DNA of 64,000 nucleotides from Allomyces arbusculus (Eukaryota; Blastocladiomycota; Blastocladiomycetes; Blastocladiales; Blastocladiaceae). This document shows, in pieces, positions 11,581-21,709 of the stretch. The translations under genes were made by a program, and so were the position numbers. Each line of letters opens with the position of its first letter. The stretch's first letter is position 1. The stretch spans positions 124,001 through 188,000 of the forward strand of contig JADHYV010000038.1 of NCBI GenBank assembly GCA_027604705.1. Reading direction: 5' to 3'. The notes beneath the pieces were generated by a model. That model saw nothing but the letters and a program-made list of their open reading frames with translations. It had not been told where the DNA came from and ran no database searches.

Positions 11581-12966
11581 TGAGCGCGGCGGATCGTTGG
11601 CTGTGGTCGGGTTGGTGGGTGACCGCGTGGTTTCACCGCAGGAGCGAGAGGAGTGCGGGGAAACGGCGCGTGCTGGTTCAGGCCAGCGACGAGCAGCAGC
11701 GCGGCGGGTCGAGCAGCGATCGCGCGCGGGGACGGCGGCGATGTAGCGGGTCGAGGAGCGAGTGCAGCGCGCAGGGATCGCAGCGGCGGCAGCAGCAGCG
11801 GGGTCGAGGACACGCTTGATCAAACGGGATCAGAGCGGGCACTTGAGAACGTCATACGAGCGTGCAGCCAGGCGCTTGAGCCGAAACCGCCGCGGAGAAA
11901 CGGAGCAGCTGAGTCGATGAGGACGAGCGCCTGCCTGGAAGACGATCCAAGGCGTGCTCGTGCGGGGCGATGGTGTCGATGGCGTGCGGGGTATGTGCGC
12001 ACTGTTGTTGGCGGGGTCGGGTTGACTGGCAGGCAAGGCCGACCGTGCGCGGGAGGGAGCAAGGCGGGCCGTGCGGGGAACGGGAGCAAGCACGGATGGA
12101 GAGAAGAAAGCGACTTGCGAGCAACCGACAACAGCACGGCCAGGGCCCGCGCCGGTCTTGAAGTCGAGTCGAAGCCGACTGCGCCCTGGTTCCGACCGAC
12201 TTGCGCGGCGCACGACCGCCGGCCGTGGCGCGCGCCGCCGCCGCAGCCCTCAACCACCTGGTCGTCGGCCATGGTGGTGGTGGTGCGTGCGCGTTATCGC
12301 GTCGTCGGCTCATTTGCGCACCGACGCGCGCGCCTCGCCCTCGACGACGTGCTCCATGCTCGTTCATTCATTCACTCACTCATTCATTGATTTACGCCCG
12401 CTAGACTCGCTGCGTTCGCTGCTTTCGCTGTCTTCTCGCGCTTGTGCGCGTCGTGTCGATTCCTCCATCGGTTGCTGAACGTCGCACGAACATCGCACCA
12501 GCCAGGAACCGAAACGATGGATGGACAGCAGGCACTGCCGCCATTTCATTCGTTTTTAGTGAGGGCCGGGTGCAATGGCATGGGTGCGCAACCGTGCGCA
12601 ACGGGCGGCACACGATTGCAGGCTGGAAATGGGGCTGAAATGGCGTTTTGGGCGATATCGGCACGTCGCAGGGGAAAATGGAGCGGCGGTGCTTGTTCAT
12701 GTGCAAAGAGAACAAAATGGCGCCACCTCCGCCTCCGCCGCCCACCAGGGCAACAAAGAAGAAGAAATGGAACGTGGTTGTGCGTGGTTGCGCGGTGGTG
12801 TCGGTGCATTTGCTCGCGCGGCGTGGAGGCGCGGAGGCACCGAAGTGGTGGCGACGCGGCCAGCCGCAGCAAGACAAGACGCTCAGCGCCTAGCAACCGT
12901 GCATGTGACTGCTGCCGTCAATCCTATAATACTCTAAGCTCTTTTTTATAGAAATTCTTGCATCAC
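11581..12966. promoter_or_regulatory. Intergenic region upstream of the family A gene, the tRNA and RBR1
   Basis: About 1.4 kb between divergent units. It contains a tetranucleotide tract (TTCATTCATTCACTCACTCATTCATTG, in two parts around 12362-12388). Several GC-rich open frames run in both directions and overlap; none resembles a protein. I infer promoter sequence near 11581. Confidence 0.4.
12362..12388. repeat. (ATTC/ACTC)n short tandem repeat
   Basis: Seven or so imperfect TTCA/CTCA units in a row, a simple microsatellite in intergenic DNA. Confidence 0.7.
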
Positions 12967-13038
12967 GGGGTGTTGGCGCAATTGGTAGCGCGTGCGACTC
13001 CAGATCGCAAGGCTAGGAGTTGGAATCTCTTACACCTC
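12967..13038 (+). tRNA. tRNA-Trp (CCA anticodon), unusual T-loop
   Basis: The 72-nt sequence folds into a full cloverleaf: acceptor GGGGTGT with ACACCTC (one G-U), D-arm GCGC/GCGC with loop AATTGGTA, anticodon stem TGCGA/TCGCA with loop CTCCAGA (anticodon CCA), variable AGGCT, T-stem AGGAG/CTCTT. There is no intron. The internal A box (TGGCGCAATTGG) is canonical. The T-loop reads TTGGAAT, so position 56, nearly always C and paired with G19 in the elbow, is G; the matching B box is also altered. A short T run (AACTTTTG) follows 13 bases after the end and could stop Pol III. The gene may still work, or it may be a copy starting to decay; the intact stems favour recent or partial function. Confidence 0.85.
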
Positions 13039-13253
13039 ATTGATTTCTGTCCAGAAACTTTTGCAATGCTGGCCGGTTGATGTTTTTGACGGAGACCGCC
13101 GTTGCCGCTCGACCTTGTCTATTCGCGCTCGGACCTCCTGCCCTTTCTCCTCTGCACAGCGGTTCCTAAAGGCTCCTTCTCCTCGCTGTTCGCTCTGCCT
13201 GCGAGCCGCTTGCCGACTCCACTTCGCCGCTGCCGCCGTCGCCGTCAAACACC

Positions 13254-15109
13254 ATGGCGCACGTCTACCTCGACGAGCAGCACGCACTGCTCGACCCCAG
13301 CCTGCGGCTCGCCCTGCTGTTGCAAGCACAGGAAGCGTTTGGCCCCGGCGACCATTACGACTTCCCCGACGCTGACGCGACGCTCGTTAACGGCGTGCTT
13401 GGCGGCGATGCCGACCAGCACGCGGCCAACGCCGCGAGCCTGCAGCTAATCCAGGATATGTTTCTCGCCGATCTGGCCATGACCCAGGAAGAGGAGCAGC
13501 TGCGCCGCGACCATGCCCTCGCACACCGTCTGGCGTCCCTCGACGAGGACGATGTCGACGAACGCGACTACGCGCGCGTCGCTAACCCGATGCCTATTGT
13601 CCGCGCCGACGACTTGCCGCTTTACATCCCGCCGCCAGCACCCGTGGTCGGCGAGTGCACTGTCTGCGCCGAGGGCCTACACATTGTGCCGGGTACAGGC
13701 GGGACCGTTCTGCCCGCTCCCGCGGCTGCGAATGGAGCAGCCGCCAATGGAGCCGTCGCTGCCGCGGCCGGCAACAAGCACGCGCACGGCGTACTGTTCC
13801 CGACATGCGAGCACGAATACTGCGCCGGCTGCTTGCTCTCGTGGATTGAATCCACCGTCAACGACCGCACGCTCAAATTCCCGACCACCTGCGCGCACGA
13901 CGGGTGCACGGCCGTGCTCACGGGCGAGCACGCGCGCAAACTTCTCGCGGGCAACGCGCACCGCCGTTTGCGCGAAAAGTACCTGACGCGCGACCTCGAA
14001 GCGTCAGGCCGCGCCGTATACTGCCCGCGGCGCACGTGCGGCGCCATGGTTGTCATTAACAATCTCACGCAGCTGCAGGCGATGCCGGACCCGCTCGTTG
14101 AGTGTTCGCGGTGCCACCGCGGGTTCTGTTTCCGGTGCCGCGTCGTCGACCACTACCCGCTCTCGTGCGAGCGATACCAGGCGCTGCCCGAACACGAGCG
14201 CGACCCGGAAGATGTCGCGCTGCACCGCCTCGCGCAGCAGAACCAGTGGAAACGGTGCCCGGCGTGCCGCGCCGTCGTTGAGCGTAAAGTCGGGTGCAAT
14301 TTCATGAAGTGTTTGTGTGGGGCCGGGGTACGTTTTTTCCGTTGGCCGAATTTGCCGGACGGGTAGTGAGTCAGTGCCAAGGAACCGCTGACCGCGTGCC
14401 GCTCGCCTCCCACCAACAGTGGTGCTACCGCTGCGGCGTCAAGTACATCAATCTCGAGGCGACCGCCGAGCACCAGCACGGCCGCCCCGGATGCAACTGC
14501 CTCCTCTTTGACGTGCCCGACGAGCCCGCGCCGGTCGTCGCGCTCCCGCAGCACCGCGCGGGCGTCGCGATCGCGCAGGCGTTGCGGCACGTGAACCGCG
14601 CGCCCGGGTACCAGTTCAATTTCAACCACCGCCAGCAACAGCAGCCGCAGCACGTCTACAACAACGGCCACGCGGGGCACTACCATTACGACGACGAGAG
14701 CGACTATGACAGTGACGAGCAGAGCGACCACGACCAGTTTGACGACTTCTACGGGCACAACCATGACTGGTACAGCGACGACGGCGGCGAGGTGATGGAA
14801 GAGGATCGCGCGCCGCCGCGGTGGCCGCGCACGCAGACAGGTCGTCGCGTCATGGCGTGCGGTCGCGGCGAAGTGATGCACCCGGACGAGCAGGGCCGCC
14901 GGTTGCCCGCGTGGCTCGTCAACTCGTACCTGAACTGCCAGTGTCATTATTGCGGCCAAGAGTTCAACACTTGGCTCGCGCTCGTCAATCATTTCCATAC
15001 GACGAATGCCCACAGCGTCTATATGTGCTGCAACCGCACGTTCATGGACGAAAATGGATACTTGAATCATCTCGACAACGTGCACGGCGGGCACGTCCAG
15101 AATTGGTGA
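13254..15109 (+). CDS. RBR (RING-IBR-RING2) E3 ubiquitin ligase with C-terminal C2H2-like fingers, paralogue 1
   Basis: Takes ubiquitin from an E2 onto its own RING2 cysteine and then to substrate. Two exons, 13254-14327 and 14420-15109 (donor GTACGT, acceptor CAG, phase 0), 587 residues. RING1 begins CTVCAEGLHIV and includes FPTCEHEYCAGCL and CAHDGC; the IBR has YCPRRTCGAMVV and CSRCHRGFCFRCRVVDHYP; RING2 is CPACRAVVERKVGCNFMKC then, after the intron, WCYRCGVKY and a distal HQHGRPGCNC. The cysteine of GCNFM sits at the catalytic position known from HHARI and Parkin. N-terminal blocks LLDPSLRLALLLQAQEA and LIQDMFLADLAMTQEEEQLR are shared with the two neighbours. After an acidic linker come CHYCGQEFNTWLALVNHFH and CCNRTFMDENGYLNHLDNVH, two C2H2-like fingers. 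Substrate unknown. Confidence 0.9.
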
Positions 15110-15479
15110 TTTGATGGTGCGGTTGGAGATGAAGTGGGTGTGGCGAGGCGAAGAATGGTGTGGGGACCGGGTGGTGAGAGCGGGTCGCATCCATTTTTGC
15201 TTGAATTTAGTATCATTTCGGAATCTGGCGTGATTGGTTGAAACTTGTTCGGTGAGTTGTGATTGCCGGTTTTGCAATCACAGCGCATCTCGTCCTGCTC
15301 GATTGATGCTCTGCTTCGGAGTTGATTGTCAGGCCGGCCATGCGAAATGCTATGGGCAGTTTACGGTCCTGAACCCTTTTGGAAATGGCACAACTTGTCG
15401 CGCGCATGTACGGAATTGTAAGACTACGAATGCACAGCGTTCACCAGATGACGGTCCGCAACATGGGAGGGACGCGCTC
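15110..15479. other. Convergent spacer between RBR1 and RBR2
   Basis: 370 bases between two stop codons facing each other. It is less GC-rich than the flanking exons. No gene or strong secondary structure was seen. Presumably it holds both 3' UTRs. Confidence 0.5.
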
Positions 15480-17272
15480 TCAGAAGTAGAGTCGAAAAGG
15501 AATCAATGTCACATTTTGGCGACCGAAACAAGACAAAAGACAATGTTTAATCTTAAAATGTTGGACACGCCCCTCATGCGCATTGTCGAGATGATTCAGG
15601 TACCCATCAACGTCCATGAACGTGCGACCACAGCAGAGCCACACGCTGTGTGCGTCGGTCGCATGGAAGTGGTTGACGAGCGCGTTCCACGTATCAAAGT
15701 CGTGCCCACAATAGTGGCACTCGCGCAAGCGGTACGTGTTGGCCAGCCACGCTGGCAAACGACTGCCCGGATCGTCGGGGTGCAACACCTCGCGGTGGGG
15801 ACCACACGCCATGATCCGGCGACCATCGACCTGCGAGCGCGGCCACTGCGCCGGCGCACGCGGGTCCTGCACCGGCTGGTCGTCGTGGCCGCCGTCTTGG
15901 ATCGGCATGAGCGCTTGAGCGACAACAACCCCGACGCGCACTTGCCGCGGCGCAGGAACAGGAGGTTCTTGCTCGCCCGGGATGTCGAATAGCTGACAAT
16001 CGCACCCAGGACGTCCGTGCTGGTGCAGAGCCGTCGATTCTTGGTCGAGATACTTGGTGCCACACCGGAAACACCACTGGTATCATTACGCACGGCCAGA
16101 TGTGAGTCGCCGTCGACTAATTCAGTGCAGAGGCCCTGAAATGACAATTATGCGGTGAGAATTCATACCCCGGCCCCACACAGACACTTCATGTAGTTGC
16201 ACCCGAAATTGCGCTCCACGACAGCGCGGCACAGCGGACACCGCTTCCACAAGTTCTGCTCAGCGAGCCGATGCAATGCCACGTCCTCGGGTTCGTGCTC
16301 GTGCGCTGGCAGCGCCTGGTACTGCGCGCACGCCAATGGATAATGGTCTGCAACACGGCAGCGAAAGCAAAACTGCTCATGGCACTGCGAGCACACAACG
16401 AGCGCATCCGGTGCATCTTGGAGCTGCTTGACATTCTCGACCACGACCGTGGCGCCGCACGCGCGCCGCGGGCAATACACGGCACGGCCCGAAGCTTCAA
16501 TGTCGCGCAACAAGTACTTTTCGCGCAGTTCAAGGTGCTCCACGCCCGCCAAGAGCTTGCGCGCGTGCTCGCCCGTGAGCGTTGCCGTGCACCCGTCGCG
16601 CGCACACGTCGTGGGGAACTGGAGCGTTCGGTCATTGACCGTCGACTTGATCCACGACAAGAGGCAGCCCGCGCAGTACTCGTGCTCGCAAGTCGGGAAC
16701 AGCACGCCGTCGGTGGGCGCACCGTCTTCTTTTTGAGCAGCGCCGGGTTCAGCGGGCAGCGCGGCACCACGGGTGCGAGGGACGATGCGGAGATCTCTGA
16801 AACATACGGTGCACTCGCCCATGACAGGCGGTGGCGGCTGAACGTAGAGCGGCAAGTCTTCGGCGCGCGCAATCGGCATCGGGTCGTTGGTGTCCGCATA
16901 GACGTGGTCGTCGACGCCACGGTCGTCAATCTCGCGGAGGCGCATCGCCAGGGCCCTGTCGCGGCGCAGCTGCTCCTCTTCCTGCGTCATGAAAAAGTCG
17001 GCGAGAAACATGTCCTGGATCAGCTGCATGCTCGCGGCGTGGGCGGCGTGGGCGGCGTCCTCATGCTCGTCGTGGACGGCCGCGGCATGTCCCAGGGCTG
17101 AGTCATAGTCATCGTCGAGGTTGGAATTGATCAATGTCGCGTCCGGGTCCACTTGGTCCGCGTGAACGGAAGCGGCAACGGGACCAAATGCTTCCTGCGC
17201 CTGCAGGAGCAACGCGAGGCGGAGGCTCGGGTCGAGGAGCGCGTCTTGGTCGTCGAGGTAGATGTGCGCCAT
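15480..17272 (-). CDS. RBR E3 ubiquitin ligase with C-terminal C2H2-like fingers, paralogue 2
   Basis: Inverted neighbour of the paralogue at 13254. Exon 1 is 17272-16169 and exon 2 is 16076-15480; the 92-base intron (donor GTATGA) lies at exactly the same RING2 position as in the other two copies. 566 residues. RING1 CTVCFRDLRIV, FPTCEHEYCAGCL; IBR YCPRRACGATVV, CSQCHEQFCFRCRVADHYP; RING2 CPLCRAVVERNFGCNYMKC then WCFRCGTKY and HQHGRPGCDC. The putative catalytic cysteine (GCNYM) is kept. C2H2-like pair CHYCGHDFDTWNALVNHFH and CCGRTFMDVDGYLNHLDNAH. It ends with an extra tail of about 25 residues (KIKHCLLSCFGRQNV) not present in the others, so the stop may have been lost and read on into former 3' UTR. 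The acidic linker of RBR1 is much shorter here. Confidence 0.9.
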
Positions 17273-18236
17273 GGTATGCGCACAACTGTCAACGAAGAGA
17301 GGAAGGAGTTGTGCTTGCTAACAGCCGGGCTTACCGGCAGGAAAAAAGATGGTCGTTGCTCAAGGGCGGCGACCAGAATCAAGTGATGACAGTGACAGCA
17401 AATTTTGAACAACGTTGGAAGGGCGTTGGCACGAGCGGCACGGCCGCGTGGGGCTGCGTCGGTCGTGCAATAAGACAAAACAGAAGCAAACCTTTGTCCG
17501 CATCTTGTCCATGCATTGGATCAAAGCCACCTGTTCGTTCTTCAGTGTTTTTTCTACTCACCGACTTCTGCAACGCAGTAGTGGGGAATGACGATCAGCG
17601 ACGCCAATGAATTATGGCCAAATGCTTACGCTACCAGTATCCGACGCTGCAAGCATGCGTTCTTGGGTTGCGAAATGTCATGCACAACCACCGTCTGACC
17701 ACGATCAATACATCGTTGTCAAAAGTGTCAAAATTCACATTCTCACACTCTTATTTTCTCTGCTCTTTGTTCTTTCTTTGGGGTGTCATCCGATTTTTCT
17801 TGGAGGGAAATACACACCACGAGCAGTCGCTCATCATGCTGTTCAGGGAGCACATCAGTCCACCGATCGCAACAGACGGGTGGCGAGGAAGCACGGGAGG
17901 CTTTCTCACGCGCAGTACATCAGCGGATCAAAGTGTTGTCGTATTTGTGATTCTCTCCTGTTGGTAGCAGTATCAATCTTTCTGGAGTGATGGGCTGGAG
18001 CGAACAAATGCAGACAAGTCACATCCCACACACGCAGGGGTCGCAGCAGGATGTGGCGCTAGCAATATGGCCGGCGATGGACCGGCTCCCAATACTCAAC
18101 AGGACGACTCCCACCACCATCACATCATAGCTCACTACCCGCAATTTACCGATAGCAAGCCGGCCAGTTCTTATACTTTCTCACTTCGACGCTTTACAAG
18201 CACGCCCTTGCCATTTGTTCCATCCACACCAGTGTC
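17273..18236. promoter_or_regulatory. Divergent promoter region between RBR2 and RBR3
   Basis: Nearly 1 kb between two start codons facing apart, noticeably richer in A and T than the exons (for example 17640-17990). It should contain the promoters of both ligase genes. A frame of 127 codons at 17607 has hydrophobic stretches but no recognisable domain and is probably chance. Confidence 0.4.
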
Positions 18237-20250
18237 ATGACGCACCTGTTCCTCGATGACCCAAACGCGCTGCTCGACCCGAGCTTGCGGCTTGCGCTGC
18301 TGCTGCAGGCGCAAGAAGCCGTCGGTCTACCCGATTCGACCACCGCTAATACGAACAGCGCTGGTCATCATGGCGACCAGGCTGATGCCATGACGATGCA
18401 GCTCATACAGGACATGTTTCTCGCCGACCTTGTCATGACGCAAGAGGAGGAGCAGTTGCGTCGCGACAAGGCCCTTGCCGAGCAGTTGCAGCGGCTCGAC
18501 CAGAACGTCGCGATTGACGACCGCGTTTTTGCGCGTATCGACCATCCAATGGCGCTGGTACAGCCCGACGATTTGCCGCTCTACTCGGCGCTCCCGGCGC
18601 CGCCGGCCATAGGGGATGCGGCGGGGGCAAAGATTGTGTCGCAAGCGGTGGAGGAGAGCGACGAGGATCTCCCGCCATTGGTCGATAAAAGTGACGACGA
18701 TATGCCGCTGCTAGTCGACGGAAGCGACGAGGATTTGCCACCATTGGTTAACGAAAGCGACCAGGGCTTGCCACCGCTGGTTGATGAAAGTGACGAGGAC
18801 TTGCCGCCGTTGGTCGATGAGACCGATGAGGACCTCCCGCCGCTGGTTGATTGCAGCGACGACGACGCTTTACCACTTGTCGACGAGGGCTGTGGCTCGT
18901 CGTGGGTCTTTGGCGCCAAGGTGGTCTCGGAGATGTGTTTTGCCCCACCTGCGCCCTCGTCCTCGCCCTCGCCGATCACTGGCGAATGTATCGTCTGCTC
19001 CGAGAACGTGCGGATCCGGCCTTTCTCTGGCGCCATCCCCTCTTTAGGCAAGTCGAGCGCGGTGTTAAGCGCATCTCTTAAGACGGCTGACGCTGACGGC
19101 GTCATGTTCCCGTCGTGCAAGCACATGTATTGCGCGTCCTGCTTGCTGTCGTGGATCGAGTCGACCGTCAACGACCGTACGCTCAAGTTTCCGACCACTT
19201 GCGCACACGACGGATGCGCCGCGACGCTCACGGGAAAAGACGTCGCCAGCCTGCTCGCTGGCGGAGAGCATCGCGCGGTGCGCGAAAAGTACTTGCAGCG
19301 CGAACTCGAGGCGGCCGGTCGCGCCGTGTATTGTCCGCAGAGTGGGTGCGGCACGATGAACGTTATCGACGACCCGGAGCAGCTCAAAAGCGAGAACGAT
19401 CCCGTTGTTTTTTGCACCGAGTGTGACGAGGGCATTTGTTTCCGGTGCCGCGTTGCTGATCACTACCCTATGTCGTGCGCCGAGTACCAGGCGCTACCAG
19501 CGCACGAGCGCGACCCTGAGGATGTGGCCCTGCACCAAATGGCACAGATAAACCAGTGGAAGCGGTGCCCGTCATGCCGTGCCGTTGTCGAGCGCAAGGA
19601 CGGGTGCAACTTCATGATGTGCCTGTGCGGGTCCGGAGTACGTCTATTTGCGGTGCTGCGGTGTTATATTGCCCGTTTGCCTTGCGGCAGTTTGCTGATC
19701 ACGGCTCCTTGCGCTCACTCGTCTATAGTTTTGCTTCAAGTGTGGCACGCCGTACCTCGACCTCACTGCAACCGTCGAGCACCAGCACGGCCGCCCTGGG
19801 TGCACGTGTCTGCTGTTTGATGTTCCCGACGAGCCGGCGCCCGCGGTCGTCAACGCGCCGGCGCGCGTGCACAGGCAGATCGAGTACGCGATCGGCGCGC
19901 TGCACGGTCTGCAAGTCTTTGACGCTGATCCGGCGCCGCGCCGTGTCCCGGAGCCGTGGCCGCGAGGGCACAATGGCCGTCGGCGCATGGCGTGTGGCCA
20001 TGGTGACGTGCTGCACCCGGACGACCAGACACGTCGATTGCCGGCGTGGCTCGCGACCACTTACAGAGACTTTGTGTGCCACTACTGCTGGCGCGAGTTT
20101 GGGTCGTGGGGCGCGCTCGCCAACCACTTGCACACGACGAACGCGCACGCGGTGCTGATGTGCTGCAATCGAACGTTCAAGAATGAGGAGGGTTATCTGA
20201 ATCACTTGGACAGCGTGCATGACGGCTATGCTGACAATTTTTTTTGGTAA
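18237..20250 (+). CDS. RBR E3 ubiquitin ligase with acidic repeat insert and C2H2-like fingers, paralogue 3
   Basis: Two exons, 18237-19637 and 19729-20250 (donor GTACGT, acceptor TAG, phase 0), 640 residues. It shares the N-terminal blocks (LLDPSLRLALLLQAQEA, QLIQDMFLADLVMTQEEEQ) with both neighbours. Between these and RING1 it alone carries seven 11-residue acidic repeats of the form SDEDLPPLVDE. RING1 CIVCSENVRI, FPSCKHMYCASCL; IBR YCPQSGCGTMNV, CTECDEGICFRCRVADHYP; RING2 CPSCRAVVERKDGCNFMMC then FCFKCGTPY and HQHGRPGCTC. The putative catalytic cysteine is kept. C2H2-like pair CHYCWREFGSWGALANHLH and CCNRTFKNEEGYLNHLDSVH. It shows the most divergence of the three outside the RBR core. Downstream lies a sequence gap, so further copies could be hidden there. 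Confidence 0.9.
18657..18887 (+). repeat. Seven 33-bp tandem repeats encoding SDEDLPPLVDE units
   Basis: Seven in-frame 33-base units in RBR3. Units 1, 3, 5 and 6 are close to SDEDLPPLVDE; units 2, 4 and 7 are more diverged (SDDDMPLLVDG, SDQGLPPLVDE, SDDDALPLVDE). Neither of the other two paralogues has them, so they arose after duplication. The regular D/E then LPPLV spacing could be a short linear binding motif in several copies. Confidence 0.9.
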
Positions 20251-20834
20251 GCCCGTGGCGGTTTAGAAGGGATGGGCCGCGTTCGTGGGTCCTGAGAACG
20301 GGGGGGGGGGGGGGGGGGGTGGAAGATGCAGGGGGTTTTTTTTGGCCAAAAATTTTTAAAAAACAAAAAAAAAAAGCAGAAAAAAAAAAATAACAAAAAA
20401 ATAATGGCCAAAAGTTTTTACCAAAAATTAGNNNNNNNNNNTGTTTTGTTTTTTTTTTTTTGTGGTCTCTGTGGTTGGTGGGGGGCGGGTTGGGCGGGGG
20501 CGGGGCGGGGCGGGCGGGGCGGGCCCCCCCCGCCCGCGTGGAAGATGCAGTCGTTTATTCTTGGCCAAATTTTTCTACAATCCAGATAGACAGAGCTTCT
20601 CAAAATAATTACGAGAAATTGATGGCCTACAGTGTGTTCCCTTCAAGTAGGGCCCTCCTTCTCCATCGTGCAACCTGAAAAGTATCAACCGCCGAACCAC
20701 TTGTCGTATCTGGCATGGCGCTCGACCTCAGCACACCCAAACTGAGCGAGGGCAAGAATCATGCACCGATATTTCATGATTGACTGTGGCTGTGACATAC
20801 CAATACAAATACGCTCGTCACAGCTCACGCTCGT
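20251..20834. other. Spacer with low-quality sequence and assembly gap
   Basis: Contains a run of 20 G (20300-20319), A- and T-homopolymers, a gap of 10 N and a GC-only stretch after it. Nothing here can be trusted as a gene; open frames reported across it run through the Ns. Confidence 0.8.
20432..20441. other. Assembly gap (10 N)
   Basis: Ten Ns. TGGAAGATGCAG followed by a T-rich stretch and GGCCAAA occurs on both sides (20320-20350 and 20539-20568), so the left contig end looks like an error-rich second reading of the right contig start. True gap size is unknown and could be negative. Confidence 0.85.
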
Positions 20835-21709
20835 CTACTCCTCCACATCGATCGAGTAGCCTCCTTTTTCGCCCATATCAATCGGGTAGCCTCCCTCCTC
20901 GTCCACCCAAAGCAAATAACCTCCCACCTCCTCTTCTTGAGACGGACACCACCACCCGCTGTTATGCGGAACTCGCACGCACTTCAAATCGCGCGGCCAT
21001 GCAGCGACAAATGTGTCGACGCTGGCAGCGCTAATCAGATCGTTCTCGCCCTGATCCAGGTGAACTAGTGTTGGCGGTAACGTTTTCACGAATTCCTGCA
21101 TCGTGCAATCCGACATTCCGACGTTGGCCGGACTCGGTGTGCGCAATGCCGGCCGCATGAACGAGCTGAGATACACGTGCGACGCGTGTCCCACTGCGTT
21201 GCGATCGAGCGTCAGCGTCGTGAGCACCGGCGGGAGTGCGGCAAAAACCACATTCATCACCGCCGTGGGTGTCAGGCGCGGTCAGGTTCATGTTGTGCAT
21301 TGGAGAATGACGGCGCGTGCGTGGCTCAAGCGAGAATGCAACTTTTCGATGGCCATCGCGCAGTTCGCAAGGCATATTCTGTGTGAGACCACTGGAGAGC
21401 GTCGGGTTGGAGGGGAACGGTGTGATTGGACCCTGCTGGTAACATACGCGCTTGATCCAGCGCCCGGGAATCCACACCACTGATAGGCGGTCGGCAACAA
21501 CGGGACCAGTGCCATGCAACTTGGTGGGCGTGGGGCGCGTCACCAGTGCCGAAGCGAGGCGACGTATGCGCGAAATAAACAAGCGTCGCGCGACCAGAAG
21601 GGGACGGGTCAATGCTGGCCAGATACTTGGTGATGGACTCGCGCACATGTAGCGGCAGTGGCTCGATGAGCAATAGCTGTGCGGTAACGTTGTGTGTGTC
21701 CACATCCAT
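20835..21709 (-). pseudogene. Decayed F-box/leucine-rich-repeat-like gene
   Basis: On the minus strand a plausible start at 21709 (MDVDTHNVTAQLLLIEPL) leads into EPLPLHVRESITKYLASID, which resembles an F-box-like helix. The open frame ends soon, and protein-like sequence continues in other frames: MPCELRDGHRKVAFS, then LPPVLTTLTLDRNAVG, LPPTLVHLDQGENDLI and WPRDLKCVRVPHN, which follow a leucine-rich-repeat rhythm of about 45-60 residues. At least two frame changes are needed and I found no donor/acceptor pairs that explain them, so a broken gene is more likely than introns. The 3' end degenerates into a repeated GGYPIDMGEKGGYSIDVEE-like tract. Base composition is less GC-biased than in intact genes nearby, as expected for relaxed sequence. 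A mis-assembled or error-rich contig end is an alternative because the gap is close. Confidence 0.5.

Noticed and set aside
20326-20589. Open frames across the N gap
   Set aside because: Made of homopolymers and Ns; an assembly artefact.
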